This document shows positions 1 to 5,938 of a stretch of 5,938 bases of DNA, in pieces. Source of the stretch: Gallionellaceae bacterium (GTDB lineage Bacteria > Pseudomonadota > Gammaproteobacteria > Burkholderiales > Gallionellaceae); the NCBI GenBank assembly GCA_030646595.1, contig JAUSKS010000291.1, forward strand, positions 1 through 5,938, read 5' to 3'. Both the position numbers and the translations under genes were made by a program. The notes beneath the pieces are model-generated. The model was given only the letters and a program-made list of their open reading frames with translations. It was not told the DNA's origin and did no database searches. Every line of letters starts with the position of its first letter. Position 1 is the stretch's first letter.

Positions 1-27
1 CTCTGTGTCCTCTGTGATCTCTGTGGC
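1..27. repeat. CACAGAG-type repeat arm (three ctctgtg units at 9-base spacing)
   Basis: The unit ctctgtg occurs three times, each separated by two variable bases, giving a nine-base period. It ends in ctctgtggc. It matches the reverse complement of 1815-1841 at 26 of 27 positions and 1864-1890 directly at 22 of 27. It lies 20 bases beyond the original comF stop at 48-50. The window begins inside or at the edge of the element, so a partner arm may lie to the left. Such 'ccacagag...ctctgtgg' intergenic repeats are, from memory, scattered through many environmental bacterial genomes. Confidence 0.8.
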
Positions 28-47
28 TTGAACTGCGGTTTTTAGGT

Positions 48-122
48 TTATTGCGGCAAAGTCCGTGCAATCACCCAGGCACTGATTTGGCTGGCACCAG
101 CAGCTCTTAGCGACAGTGCCTA
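48..122 (-). pseudogene. severed C-terminal tail of comF (beyond the TAG stop)
   Basis: Reading on in the comF frame after the TAG at 120-122 gives 23 sense codons ending in ...AGASQISAWVIARTLPQ and then TAA at 48-50. This is the expected end of a ComF protein: helix, AGA turn, a hydrophobic strand and an ART-like finish. The stop sits where family members usually have a hydrophobic residue after 'LNE', so a single T-to-A change in a TTG leucine codon would explain it. The loss would remove the helix and final strand of the phosphoribosyltransferase core. The absence of any other lesion suggests a recent event or a sequencing error. Confidence 0.8.
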
Positions 123-806
123 TTCATTCAGCGATGCGCCGCTGGTCATTACATCATCTACTACAGCGATATGTTTACCCGTTAAATTGCTGCTGCAACT
201 GAATGCACGGCGCATATTTTTGCTTCTTTCCTGCCAGCGTAGTGACGACTGCGGCGGTGTGTCGCGCACACGCTGGCAAGCATTGCTGAGCACAGGAATG
301 CCCAGCTTTTTTCCAACGCGCCGCGCCAGTTCCTGTGATAGATTAAAGCCGCGTTCGCGCAAGCGGGCGGGGTGCAAAGGCATGGGGATAATGTAGTCAG
401 GCTGGATGTGGCTCTTGTTATCGGCGCGCTGCGCCAGCTTATCGGCCAGGCGGTTTACTAAAACCAGTTGCTCGCCGAATTTTAATGCTTGGATCAATTT
501 GTCCAACGGAAAAGTATAAGCAAAGACTGCCACCGTGCGATCAAATTGCGGTTGTTTTTGTAAGCAGCGGCCACAAGTCTCTCCTGACAAAGTGGGTAGC
601 GCGCATACCGGGCAATGGGGCAGGGTTAAATAGGGCAGGTCAGCGTCGCAAGCACTGCACCATATCTCGTCACTGGCTGCACCGCATAAAAAACACGGCT
701 GGGCAGGAAACATGCGCCACAATTTTGTGCGGATGTTCAAAAATGATGCAGTTAAAATTGACAAGCTGCTATCCTTTACGGATGATGCTGGCCTATTGTA
801 ATTCAT
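120..806 (-). CDS. comF: ComF family phosphoribosyltransferase, C-terminus cut by an in-frame TAG
   Basis: ComF-family proteins join an N-terminal zinc-finger-like region to a type I phosphoribosyltransferase domain and are linked to DNA uptake. Counting from the ATG at 804-806, paired cysteines lie at about residues 38/41, 50/53, 65/68 and 78/81. The family stretch PMPLHPARLRERGFNLSQ follows at about 142-159, then the PRPP loop VVDDVMTSGASLNE at 215-228, where the frame stops. Family members normally continue for a helix and a last strand; here these are readable past the TAG down to 48. The start is uncertain. A GTG at 825-827 gives a longer frame. The ATG at 804-806 has AGGAG directly abutting it, too close for normal use. 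A TTG at 762-764 has AAGGA seven bases upstream and would place the first cysteine at residue 24, the best ribosome-site fit. The gene is divergent from bioB, a neighbourhood common in betaproteobacteria. The identity is certain, but whether the shortened product is active is doubtful. Confidence 0.85.
   Translation of the reverse strand: MNYNRPASSVKDSSLSILTASFLNIRTKLWRMFPAQPCFLCGAASDEIWCSACDADLPYLTLPHCPVCALPTLSGETCGRCLQKQPQFDRTVAVFAYTFPLDKLIQALKFGEQLVLVNRLADKLAQRADNKSHIQPDYIIPMPLHPARLRERGFNLSQELARRVGKKLGIPVLSNACQRVRDTPPQSSLRWQERSKNMRRAFSCSSNLTGKHIAVVDDVMTSGASLNE
758..786 (+). promoter_or_regulatory. putative sigma-70 promoter of bioB
   Basis: A perfect TTGACA at 758-763 is followed after 17 bases by GATGAT at 781-786, which matches TATAAT at four of six positions. 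Transcription would begin near 793, leaving a leader of about 27 bases before the bioB ATG at 820. The element lies inside the 5' part of comF if comF starts at 806 or 827, and touches its start codon if comF starts at the TTG at 762-764. No BirA or BioR operator was recognised nearby. Confidence 0.45.
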
Positions 807-819
807 CTCCTGAAGCGAT

Positions 820-1806
820 ATGACCACTCACGCCGTACAATTTTTACGTCCCGCCCCCATACCCGCCAAATCACCGCTGTGGAGTGTGGCTGAAGTCGAG
901 GCCTTGTTCCGCTTGCCCTTCGCTGATCTGCTTTATCGCGCGCAGCAGGTACATCGCCAGCATTTCGATGCTAATGCGATCCAGCTTTCCACCTTGCTAT
1001 CCATCAAGACCGGCGGCTGTTCCGAGGATTGCGGCTATTGCCCGCAAGCGGCGCGCTATGACACAGGGGTAGAAAATCAGGCCTTGCTGGAATTGGACGA
1101 AGTGCTGGAGGCGGCTCGTGCAGCCAAGGCCGCAGGGGCCAGCCGTTTTTGCATGGGTGCTGCCTGGCGCGGCCCCAAGCAGCGTGACCTGGAGCCGGTG
1201 CTGGACATGGTGCGCGCCGTCAAGGCGCTGGGGCTGGAGGCCTGCGCCACGCTGGGCATGTTGAAAGAGGGTCAGGCCGAGCAGCTTAAAGAAGCCGGGC
1301 TGGATTACTACAATCACAACCTTGATACCGCGCCGGAATTTTATGGCGACATCATTACCACGCGCGCCTATCAAGACCGGCTGGATACGCTGGATCGGGT
1401 GCGCAGTGCCGATCTACATGTATGCAGCGGCGGCATTGTGGGCATGGGCGAAAGCCTAACCCAGCGCGCCGGGCTGATTACCCAACTGGCCAATCTCGAT
1501 CCCTATCCGGAAAGTGTGCCGATCAATTTACTGGTGCAAGTGGAAGGTACGCCTTTAGCCAATACCGAAGCGCTGGACCCGCTGGATTTCGTGCGCACCA
1601 TCGCGGTCGCACGCATCACCATGCCGCAAGCGCGCGTACGCCTGTCCGCCGGGCGGCAGCAGATGAGCGATGCGGTGCAAGCTTTATGTTTTCTGGCGGG
1701 CGCGAATTCATTATTTTATGGCGAGCAATTATTAACCACGGGGAATCCCGAAGTCGAGCGCGATCGTGCGCTGCTGGACAAGCTGGGGATGTATCCACTT
1801 GCTTAA
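820..1806 (+). CDS. bioB: biotin synthase
   Basis: BioB is the radical-SAM enzyme that inserts sulfur between C6 and C9 of dethiobiotin in the last step of biotin synthesis. The 328-residue product is full length (E. coli BioB has 346). The SAM-cluster motif CSEDCGYC gives C67, C71 and C74, matching C53/57/60 of E. coli with an offset of 14. The same offset recovers all ligands of the second iron-sulfur cluster: C111, C142, C202 and R274 in ARVRLSAGR. The YNHNLDT and GGIVGMGES motifs are also present. Start: ATG at 820 with only a weak GAAG four bases upstream. The gene is divergent from comF and followed by a repeat hairpin and bioF. All catalytic positions look intact. Confidence 0.98.
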   Translation: MTTHAVQFLRPAPIPAKSPLWSVAEVEALFRLPFADLLYRAQQVHRQHFDANAIQLSTLLSIKTGGCSEDCGYCPQAARYDTGVENQALLELDEVLEAARAAKAAGASRFCMGAAWRGPKQRDLEPVLDMVRAVKALGLEACATLGMLKEGQAEQLKEAGLDYYNHNLDTAPEFYGDIITTRAYQDRLDTLDRVRSADLHVCSGGIVGMGESLTQRAGLITQLANLDPYPESVPINLLVQVEGTPLANTEALDPLDFVRTIAVARITMPQARVRLSAGRQQMSDAVQALCFLAGANSLFYGEQLLTTGNPEVERDRALLDKLGMYPLA

Positions 1807-1814
1807 AAACATTA

Positions 1815-1890
1815 GCCACAGAGATCACAGAGCACACAGAGAGAAACAAACATCACCGCTTTTCTCTGTGCTTTCTGTGTCCTCTGTGGC
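1815..1890. repeat. imperfect inverted repeat (CACAGAG family) between bioB and bioF
   Basis: The left arm at 1815-1846 carries three cacagag units at a nine-base period. The right arm at 1861-1890 carries the complementary units. A 14-base loop at 1847-1860 separates them. The outermost nine bases (gccacagag / ctctgtggc) pair perfectly, and the inner units pair with a few mismatches and a small bulge, for roughly 25 pairs in all. The element fills nearly all of the 89-base bioB-bioF gap and ends five bases before the bioF ATG. In RNA it would fold into a long hairpin that could weaken read-through or block ribosome loading on bioF. There is no T-run after it typical of an intrinsic terminator. 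Confidence 0.85.
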
Positions 1891-1895
1891 AAAAA

Positions 1896-3050
1896 ATGCC
1901 TTTCACCAACTTACAAAATGAATTGAACGAACGGACGGCGCAAGGCCTGCTGCGCCAACGCCGTGTACTGCAATCTCCGCAAGGTGTACGCATCACGGTA
2001 GATGGCGAACGCTATCTTTCTTTTTGCAGCAATGACTATCTCGGCCTCGCTGCCCATCCGCAACTAATCGCTGCCCTGCAACAAGGCGCTACGCAATATG
2101 GTGCAGGGGCAGGCGCATCCCATCTGGTTAGCGGCCATAGCCTGGCTCATCACCAACTGGAACAGGCACTCGCTAACTTTGTGGGCAAGCCTGCTGCCTT
2201 GTTATTCTCCACTGGCTATCTGGCCAACCTGGGCGCGGTGCAAGCGCTGGTGGGGCGTGGCGATACCGTGTTTGCCGACAAGCTCAATCACGCTTCCTTG
2301 AATGATGCTGCGCTGCTATCGCGTGCCCAGTTGAAACGCTACCGTCATAATGACATCGCTCATCTGACGCAGTTGCTGGAACAAGCGGGCAGCGGGCGCA
2401 AACTAATCATCACCGACGCAGTATTCAGCATGGATGGCGATCTTGCGCCACTACCCCAATTGCTGGCGCTGTGTGAACAATATGATGCGTGGCTGCTGGT
2501 GGACGACGCACATGGCTTTGGTGTGTTGGGCACACAAGGGCGAGGTACGTTGTCACATTTTTCTTTATCTGCCCCGCGCATTATTTATATGGCGACTTTG
2601 GGCAAGGCCGCAGGCGTAGCAGGTGCTTTCGTGGCGGCGGAGCAAGTGGTCATTGATACGCTGGTGCAAAGTGCGCGCAGCTATATTTACACCACGGCCA
2701 GCCCACCCGCATTGAGCGTAGCCTTATTGACCAGCCTGCATTTGTTACAACAGGAATCATGGCGGCGCGAGCAGTTGCAAAAATTGATTGCACAACTGCA
2801 AGGTGGGTTGCAAGGTTTGCCGTGGAAACCGATGTCTTCGTCCACACCTATACAACCCCTGTTAGTAGGCGACAACGAAGCAGCCTTGGCATTAAGTACC
2901 ACACTACGCGCGCACGGTCTGTGGGTGCCTGCCATACGCCCACCCACCGTGCCGCAGGGCAGTGCGCGGTTGCGTATTTCCCTGTCTGCCGCACACACCG
3001 AGCAGGATGTACAGCAATTAATTACGGCCTTGCATGCGCTTGCACGTTGA
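1896..3050 (+). CDS. bioF: 8-amino-7-oxononanoate synthase (KAPA synthase)
   Basis: BioF is the PLP enzyme of the alpha-oxoamine synthase family that condenses pimeloyl-ACP with L-alanine to give 8-amino-7-oxononanoate. From the ATG at 1896 the protein has 384 residues, the length of E. coli BioF. Visible marks: CSNDYLGLA at 44-52, the GAGASHLVSG segment at 71-80, NH at 131-132 for PLP stacking, VFSMDGD at 176-182, VDDAHG at 202-207, the PLP lysine K237 in ATLGKAAG, and the C-terminal IRPPTVPQGSARLRISLSAA. The frame stays open upstream to 1422 through the repeat and into bioB, but that extension overlaps bioB and has no BioF homology, so 1896 is preferred. No Shine-Dalgarno site is visible because the repeat occupies that position. 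Confidence 0.97.
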   Translation: MPFTNLQNELNERTAQGLLRQRRVLQSPQGVRITVDGERYLSFCSNDYLGLAAHPQLIAALQQGATQYGAGAGASHLVSGHSLAHHQLEQALANFVGKPAALLFSTGYLANLGAVQALVGRGDTVFADKLNHASLNDAALLSRAQLKRYRHNDIAHLTQLLEQAGSGRKLIITDAVFSMDGDLAPLPQLLALCEQYDAWLLVDDAHGFGVLGTQGRGTLSHFSLSAPRIIYMATLGKAAGVAGAFVAAEQVVIDTLVQSARSYIYTTASPPALSVALLTSLHLLQQESWRREQLQKLIAQLQGGLQGLPWKPMSSSTPIQPLLVGDNEAALALSTTLRAHGLWVPAIRPPTVPQGSARLRISLSAAHTEQDVQQLITALHALAR

Positions 3051-3798
3051 AAGTTTGGGTAGCGGCCCAGCGCTGGTCATGCTGCATGGCTGGGGCATGC
3101 ATGGTGGTATCTGGGGCAAGGCGGTAATACAGCTCGCGCAACATTTTCGAGTGCACAGCGTAGATTTACCCGGCCACGGAAAAAGCAGCGGCTTGATGCC
3201 CTATAATCTGGACAGCATCGTGCAGCACTTGCAGGAACATTTTACCGAACCGGTTGCTCTATGCGGCTGGTCGTTGGGCGGGCAGGTGGCTTTACATTGG
3301 GCGCATCTGGCACCGCAGCAAATCAGCAAAATGGTATTGGTCGCCACCACGCCCAGCTTTGTACAAAGGCCAGACTGGCCATGCGCGATGGCAGCCGTCA
3401 CCTTGCAGGAATTTTCTGCTGCTTTGCTGGCCCATCCTGAACGGACTTTACTCAGGTTTATTGCTTTACAAGTGCGTGGTAGTGAATACGAGCGGCAACT
3501 GTTACAGGATTTACGAAGCGGCCTATACAGTCGTGGCATACCTGATAAAGCTGCCTTGCAGTCTGGGCTAGAAATATTGCGCGATACCGATCTGCGCGCA
3601 CAACTGCCGCACATCACGCCAGCAACATTGCTGATTGCCGGAGAGCATGATTTGCTAACGCCGCCAGACGCGGCTAGCTATTTGGTACAAGCAATACCGC
3701 AAGCGCAGTTGCTGAAAATAAAAGGGGCTGCGCATGTGCCTTTTTTATCGCACAGCGATATTTTTGTGCAAGAGATTGTAAAGTTTCTGGAAGAATAA
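3034..3798 (+). CDS. bioH: pimeloyl-ACP methyl ester carboxylesterase
   Basis: BioH is the alpha/beta-hydrolase that removes the methyl group from pimeloyl-ACP methyl ester, ending the BioC-BioH disguise route and feeding BioF. The 254-residue protein matches the usual size. The oxyanion region MLHGWGMHGGIW lies at 16-27. The nucleophile is S80 in CGWSLGG, the acid is D206 in AGEHDLLTP, and the base is H234 in GAAHVPFLSH. These agree with S82, D207 and H235 of E. coli BioH. The gene overlaps the last 17 bases of bioF in another frame and has no clear ribosome site of its own, which suggests translational coupling. A bioC gene often follows bioH in related operons but does not here. Confidence 0.95.
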   Translation: MRLHVESLGSGPALVMLHGWGMHGGIWGKAVIQLAQHFRVHSVDLPGHGKSSGLMPYNLDSIVQHLQEHFTEPVALCGWSLGGQVALHWAHLAPQQISKMVLVATTPSFVQRPDWPCAMAAVTLQEFSAALLAHPERTLLRFIALQVRGSEYERQLLQDLRSGLYSRGIPDKAALQSGLEILRDTDLRAQLPHITPATLLIAGEHDLLTPPDAASYLVQAIPQAQLLKIKGAAHVPFLSHSDIFVQEIVKFLEE

Positions 3799-3830
3799 TG
3801 ATGAGGGGATTTTTTGCTCACCACTCATCA
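3799..3830 (+). other. hairpin just after bioH, possible transcript end
   Basis: TGATGAG at 3799-3805 pairs with CTCATCA at 3824-3830, and two further G-C pairs follow across one mismatch. The T-run lies in the loop rather than after the stem, so this is not a standard intrinsic terminator. It could mark the 3' end of the bio transcript or stabilise it. The stem is short and its role is inferred from position only. Confidence 0.3.
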
Positions 3831-3863
3831 ATGTGCTAGGGTAACGGGCAGTTTTAGCTTTAT

Positions 3864-3869
3864 AAAGGA
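3864..3869 (+). promoter_or_regulatory. ribosome binding site of the small membrane protein gene
   Basis: AAAGGA ends five bases before the ATG at 3875. It is the clearest Shine-Dalgarno sequence among the plus-strand genes here and fixes that start. It suggests this gene is translated independently of bioH. Confidence 0.7.
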
Positions 3870-3874
3870 CACCC

Positions 3875-4270
3875 ATGAAACTCATACTAATCTGGATATG
3901 CAATGCACTGGCACTGCTGGCCGTGGCTTATCTATTGCCCGGCATACAGGTAGATGGCCTGGCGGGTGCCCTGATTGCTGCGCTGGTACTCGGTCTGATT
4001 AATACACTGGTGCGGCCTGTGCTAGTCCTGCTGACGCTACCAGTTACCGTGATGACCATGGGATTATTTCTCCTCGTCATCAATGGCCTGCTATTCTGGT
4101 TGGCGGGTTCCATATTAAAAGGTTTTGAAGTCAGCGGATTTTGGGTGGGGGTCATGGGGGCATTGCTGTATAGCATTCTTTCCTATTTGTTTTCCTTGTT
4201 CATTCCGCGTCAGCAAAAGCCCACTAATCGAAACGGGCCAGTAACCATAGACCATGACCAACTTCCCTGA
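3875..4270 (+). CDS. phage holin family (YvlD-like) four-helix membrane protein
   Basis: The 131-residue product is almost entirely hydrophobic up to residue 112. Four membrane segments are visible at about residues 3-22, 28-49, 51-76 and 88-110, followed by a polar tail of about 20 residues. The segment GLINTLVRPVLVLLTLPVTV, followed by a second hydrophobic run LFLLVINGLLFWLAG, is the hallmark of the family named 'phage holin 4' (Pfam PF04020; B. subtilis YvlD). Despite the name, members are ordinary chromosomal inner-membrane proteins of unknown function, and no lysis genes or phage genes lie nearby. It ends six bases before metF, so the two are likely co-transcribed. In many betaproteobacteria this gene sits between ahcY and metF (from memory); ahcY is absent here. 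Family assignment is good, function is unknown. Confidence 0.85.
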   Translation: MKLILIWICNALALLAVAYLLPGIQVDGLAGALIAALVLGLINTLVRPVLVLLTLPVTVMTMGLFLLVINGLLFWLAGSILKGFEVSGFWVGVMGALLYSILSYLFSLFIPRQQKPTNRNGPVTIDHDQLP

Positions 4271-4276
4271 CCTCAC

Positions 4277-5110
4277 ATGACACACTCCAGATTATTCAGC
4301 TTCGAATTTTTCCCACCACAGACCCCGGAAGGGGTAGCCAAACTGGCCGCCACTCGCAAACAACTGGCTACGCTCAAGCCGGAATTTTTCTCCGTTACCT
4401 TTGGTGCAGGCGGCTCCACCCAGGACCGTACCCTGGAAACCATACAGCAGATCAAAGCTGAAGGGCATAACGCTGCGCCCCATCTATCCTGCGTCGGCTC
4501 CACGCGCGAAAAAATACGCGCCATGCTGCGCACCTACCAAGGCATGGGCATCAAGCGCATCGTCGCGCTGCGCGGTGACCTGCCTTCGGGCATGGCTACT
4601 ACGGGCGAATTTCAATATGCCAATGAACTGGTCGCCTTCATCCGCGCCGAGACCGCTGATCATTTCCATATCGAAGTGGCGGCCTATCCTGAATTCCATC
4701 CGCAAGCCAAATCTCCGCGCGACGATCTGCTTAACTTCAAACGCAAAGTTCAGGCCGGTGCGAATTCTGCGCTCACTCAATATTTTTATAATGCGGACAG
4801 CTACTTTCGGTTTATTGACGAATGCCAAAAACTGGGCCTTACTCTACCCATCGTGCCCGGCATCATGCCCATCATGAAATTCTCGCAACTGGCGCGCTTC
4901 TCCGATGCCTGCGGTGCGGAAATTCCGCGCTGGATGCGCAAGACACTGGAAAGCTACGGCGATGACAGCGCTTCGGTGCAAGCTTACGGCCTGGAAGTAG
5001 TTACCCAGCTATGCGAACGCCTGCTGGCCGGAGGTGCGCCGGGCCTGCATTTTTATACGCTTAATCAGGCCGGGCCTTCTTTGGAAATATGGAAGCGGCT
5101 GGGGCTTTGA
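4277..5110 (+). CDS. metF: 5,10-methylenetetrahydrofolate reductase
   Basis: MetF is the FAD-dependent enzyme that reduces 5,10-methylene-THF to 5-methyl-THF, the methyl donor for methionine synthesis. The 277-residue protein is slightly shorter than E. coli MetF (296) mainly at the N-terminus, as is usual for betaproteobacterial forms. E10 in FSFEFFPP corresponds to catalytic Glu28 of E. coli, and D101 in ALRGD to Asp120, which acts near the flavin. SVTFGAGGS at 39-47, the AAYPEFHP motif at 135-142, the ALTQYFYNAD segment at 165-174 and the C-terminal GAPGLHFYTLN at 253-263 are all present. The ATG lies six bases after the upstream stop codon without an obvious ribosome site, pointing to coupling with the membrane protein gene. 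The protein appears intact. Confidence 0.97.
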   Translation: MTHSRLFSFEFFPPQTPEGVAKLAATRKQLATLKPEFFSVTFGAGGSTQDRTLETIQQIKAEGHNAAPHLSCVGSTREKIRAMLRTYQGMGIKRIVALRGDLPSGMATTGEFQYANELVAFIRAETADHFHIEVAAYPEFHPQAKSPRDDLLNFKRKVQAGANSALTQYFYNADSYFRFIDECQKLGLTLPIVPGIMPIMKFSQLARFSDACGAEIPRWMRKTLESYGDDSASVQAYGLEVVTQLCERLLAGGAPGLHFYTLNQAGPSLEIWKRLGL

Positions 5111-5232
5111 TTACGCATGGGTGCACTACTGTCCGCAGCATAATATATTGACGTCCGGCATTTTATCCGGGCACAATGTAACCATTGGGTAATGGATTCC
5201 CCTGTTTAAATTTTTGTATCAGCTTCTCGACT
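5111..5232. other. spacer between metF and the last gene, with small inverted repeats
   Basis: These 122 bases hold no gene. GTCCGG at 5153-5158 can pair with CCGGGC at 5167-5172 (six pairs including one G-U, eight-base loop), but no T-run follows, so it is a poor terminator candidate. CCATT at 5182-5186 and AATGG at 5191-5195 form a small palindrome around GGGT near the predicted transcription start of the next gene. Both are short enough to be chance. Confidence 0.3.
5148..5177 (+). promoter_or_regulatory. putative sigma-70 promoter of the 5233 gene
   Basis: TTGACG at 5148-5153 matches the -35 consensus at five of six positions, and CACAAT at 5172-5177 matches the -10 consensus at four of six, with 18 bases between. 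Transcription would start near 5184 and leave a leader of about 50 bases. It fits the view that the last gene is a separate unit from metF. Confidence 0.35.
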
Positions 5233-5938
5233 ATGGATGACCTGATTCACTATGATTTTCGTATTGATGCTTGGAAGCCCGAAACGCTCCCAATGGCTAG
5301 GCTTGCCGAATATTTGGCAAAATTGTCGGCAATGTTTGGACATAAGGAGTACGTACACTTTTTGAAAGTGCGCAAAGGTAGTGCAATCCCGGAAATTGCT
5401 GTTGAGCATGAAGCCGCTCCTAAAGTGGCGGTACGTCTTCGTCTTGTAGGTACTCCTGATGCTCCTCCAGAATTGGAACGCGCTAACCAAGAAATAAATC
5501 GAATGTTGCGAGAAGATAATGCCTCAGCCACCCTGAAAATTAAGCGTGGGAGTAATGTTCTAGTTTTTCCCGGCAGAAAAACGCCGCTTGCTGAAGAAGT
5601 GATTGTTCACGAACAAGGAGATCTGGATGGGGTAGTTATTCGCGTTGGCGGTAAGGATGACTCGGTACCGGTATGGATTGAGGGAGAAGGAAAAGTTATT
5701 TACAAGTGCCAAACTAATCGGGACATAGCCCGCCAATTGGCCGTACATCTCTTTGATCTCCCTGTTCGCGTAACGGGTACTGGACAGTGGTGCCGTACCC
5801 CAGAACGCAAATGGGAGCTTGAAGATTTTAAGATTAAAAGCTTTGAAGCCCTTGAGAGCAGCCCGTTAGAGGATGTCATCAACGACCTTCGACAAATAGA
5901 AGGAAATCTGTGGAACGAAATGGATGATCCACAGGCTG
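5233..5938 (+). CDS. uncharacterised protein, partial (runs off the right edge)
   Basis: An open frame from ATG 5233 continues without a stop for 235 codons to the window end; an in-frame TAA at 5179-5181 bounds it upstream. The start MDDLIHYDFRIDAWKPETLP is followed by MARLAEYLAKLSAMFG (helix-like), a charged strand-rich part to about residue 75, a helix at about 78-92, then a second strand-rich half containing DGVVIRVGGKDDSVPVW and LPVRVTGTGQWCR. The second half has the strand pattern of a small barrel, perhaps OB-like; this is a guess. No signal peptide, membrane segment or catalytic motif is seen. I recall similar hypothetical proteins in scattered proteobacterial genomes but cannot name a family. 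There is no clear ribosome site before the ATG. Codons end in T or A more often than in bioB-metF, which may mean acquired DNA. That it is a real gene is likely: a long open frame, protein-like composition and a plausible promoter. Confidence 0.75.
   Translation, partial: MDDLIHYDFRIDAWKPETLPMARLAEYLAKLSAMFGHKEYVHFLKVRKGSAIPEIAVEHEAAPKVAVRLRLVGTPDAPPELERANQEINRMLREDNASATLKIKRGSNVLVFPGRKTPLAEEVIVHEQGDLDGVVIRVGGKDDSVPVWIEGEGKVIYKCQTNRDIARQLAVHLFDLPVRVTGTGQWCRTPERKWELEDFKIKSFEALESSPLEDVINDLRQIEGNLWNEMDDPQA

Noticed and set aside
1..27. The periodic ctctgtg units as the start of a CRISPR array
   Set aside because: Units are seven bases with two-base gaps and occur inverted as hairpin arms; there are no spacers of CRISPR length and no cas genes.
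120..122. The comF TAG as a recoded codon (pyrrolysine or programmed readthrough)
   Set aside because: ComF has no known recoding, no stimulatory structure is visible, and one point mutation of a TTG leucine codon explains it more simply.
997..1374. Open frames on the minus strand and alternate frames inside bioB, metF and other genes
   Set aside because: They are shadows of high-GC coding sequence, lack ribosome sites and show no recognisable protein features.
1422..1895. Upstream extension of the bioF frame by 158 codons, through the repeat and into bioB
   Set aside because: It overlaps bioB in another frame, has no BioF-like sequence, and includes translated repeat. The 384-residue product from 1896 has the exact family length. 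The open frame is accidental and a hazard for automatic start calling.
3875..4270. A prophage lysis module based on the holin family name
   Set aside because: No endolysin, spanin or structural phage gene is nearby, and the family is widespread in ordinary chromosomes.
5153..5172. Intrinsic terminator after metF
   Set aside because: The stem has only six pairs including a G-U and is not followed by a T-run.

Overview
The window reads as a chromosomal segment of a betaproteobacterium. The order divergent comF / bioB-bioF-bioH and the pair 'phage holin family' membrane gene-metF are arrangements I associate with that class. The wording of the BioB, BioF and MetF proteins fits Nitrosomonadales-type organisms (Gallionella/Sideroxydans-like). 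This placement is inference from memory; no search was run.

Layout. Positions 1-27 hold one arm of a CACAGAG-type repeat. A ComF-family phosphoribosyltransferase gene lies on the minus strand (about 806 down to 120). Its frame is cut by one TAG at 120-122, and the normal family C-terminus is still readable beyond it, down to a TAA at 48-50. Facing away from comF and only a few bases from its upstream start candidates is bioB (820-1806). An 89-base gap follows, almost filled by an imperfect hairpin of the same CACAGAG repeat (1815-1890). The hairpin ends five bases before the ATG of bioF (1896-3050). bioH (3034-3798) overlaps the end of bioF by 17 bases. After a 76-base gap come a small four-helix membrane protein gene (3875-4270) and, six bases later, metF (4277-5110). 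A 122-base spacer with a possible promoter leads to an open frame at 5233 that runs off the right edge. It encodes a protein I cannot assign to a named family, in visibly more A/T-ending codons than the genes before it.

How it works together. BioH releases pimeloyl from its carrier-protein methyl ester, BioF condenses pimeloyl-ACP with alanine to KAPA, and BioB inserts sulfur into dethiobiotin to make biotin. bioA, bioD and bioC, needed to complete the route, are not in this window. MetF makes 5-methyltetrahydrofolate for methionine synthesis; the small membrane protein upstream of it is probably co-transcribed but its role is unknown.

The best leads are the single-base interruption of comF, the repeat hairpin placed between bioB and bioF, the near-identical inverted repeat arms flanking comF-bioB, and the unassigned gene at the right edge. 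I see no strong evidence for a wholly new multi-gene system here.
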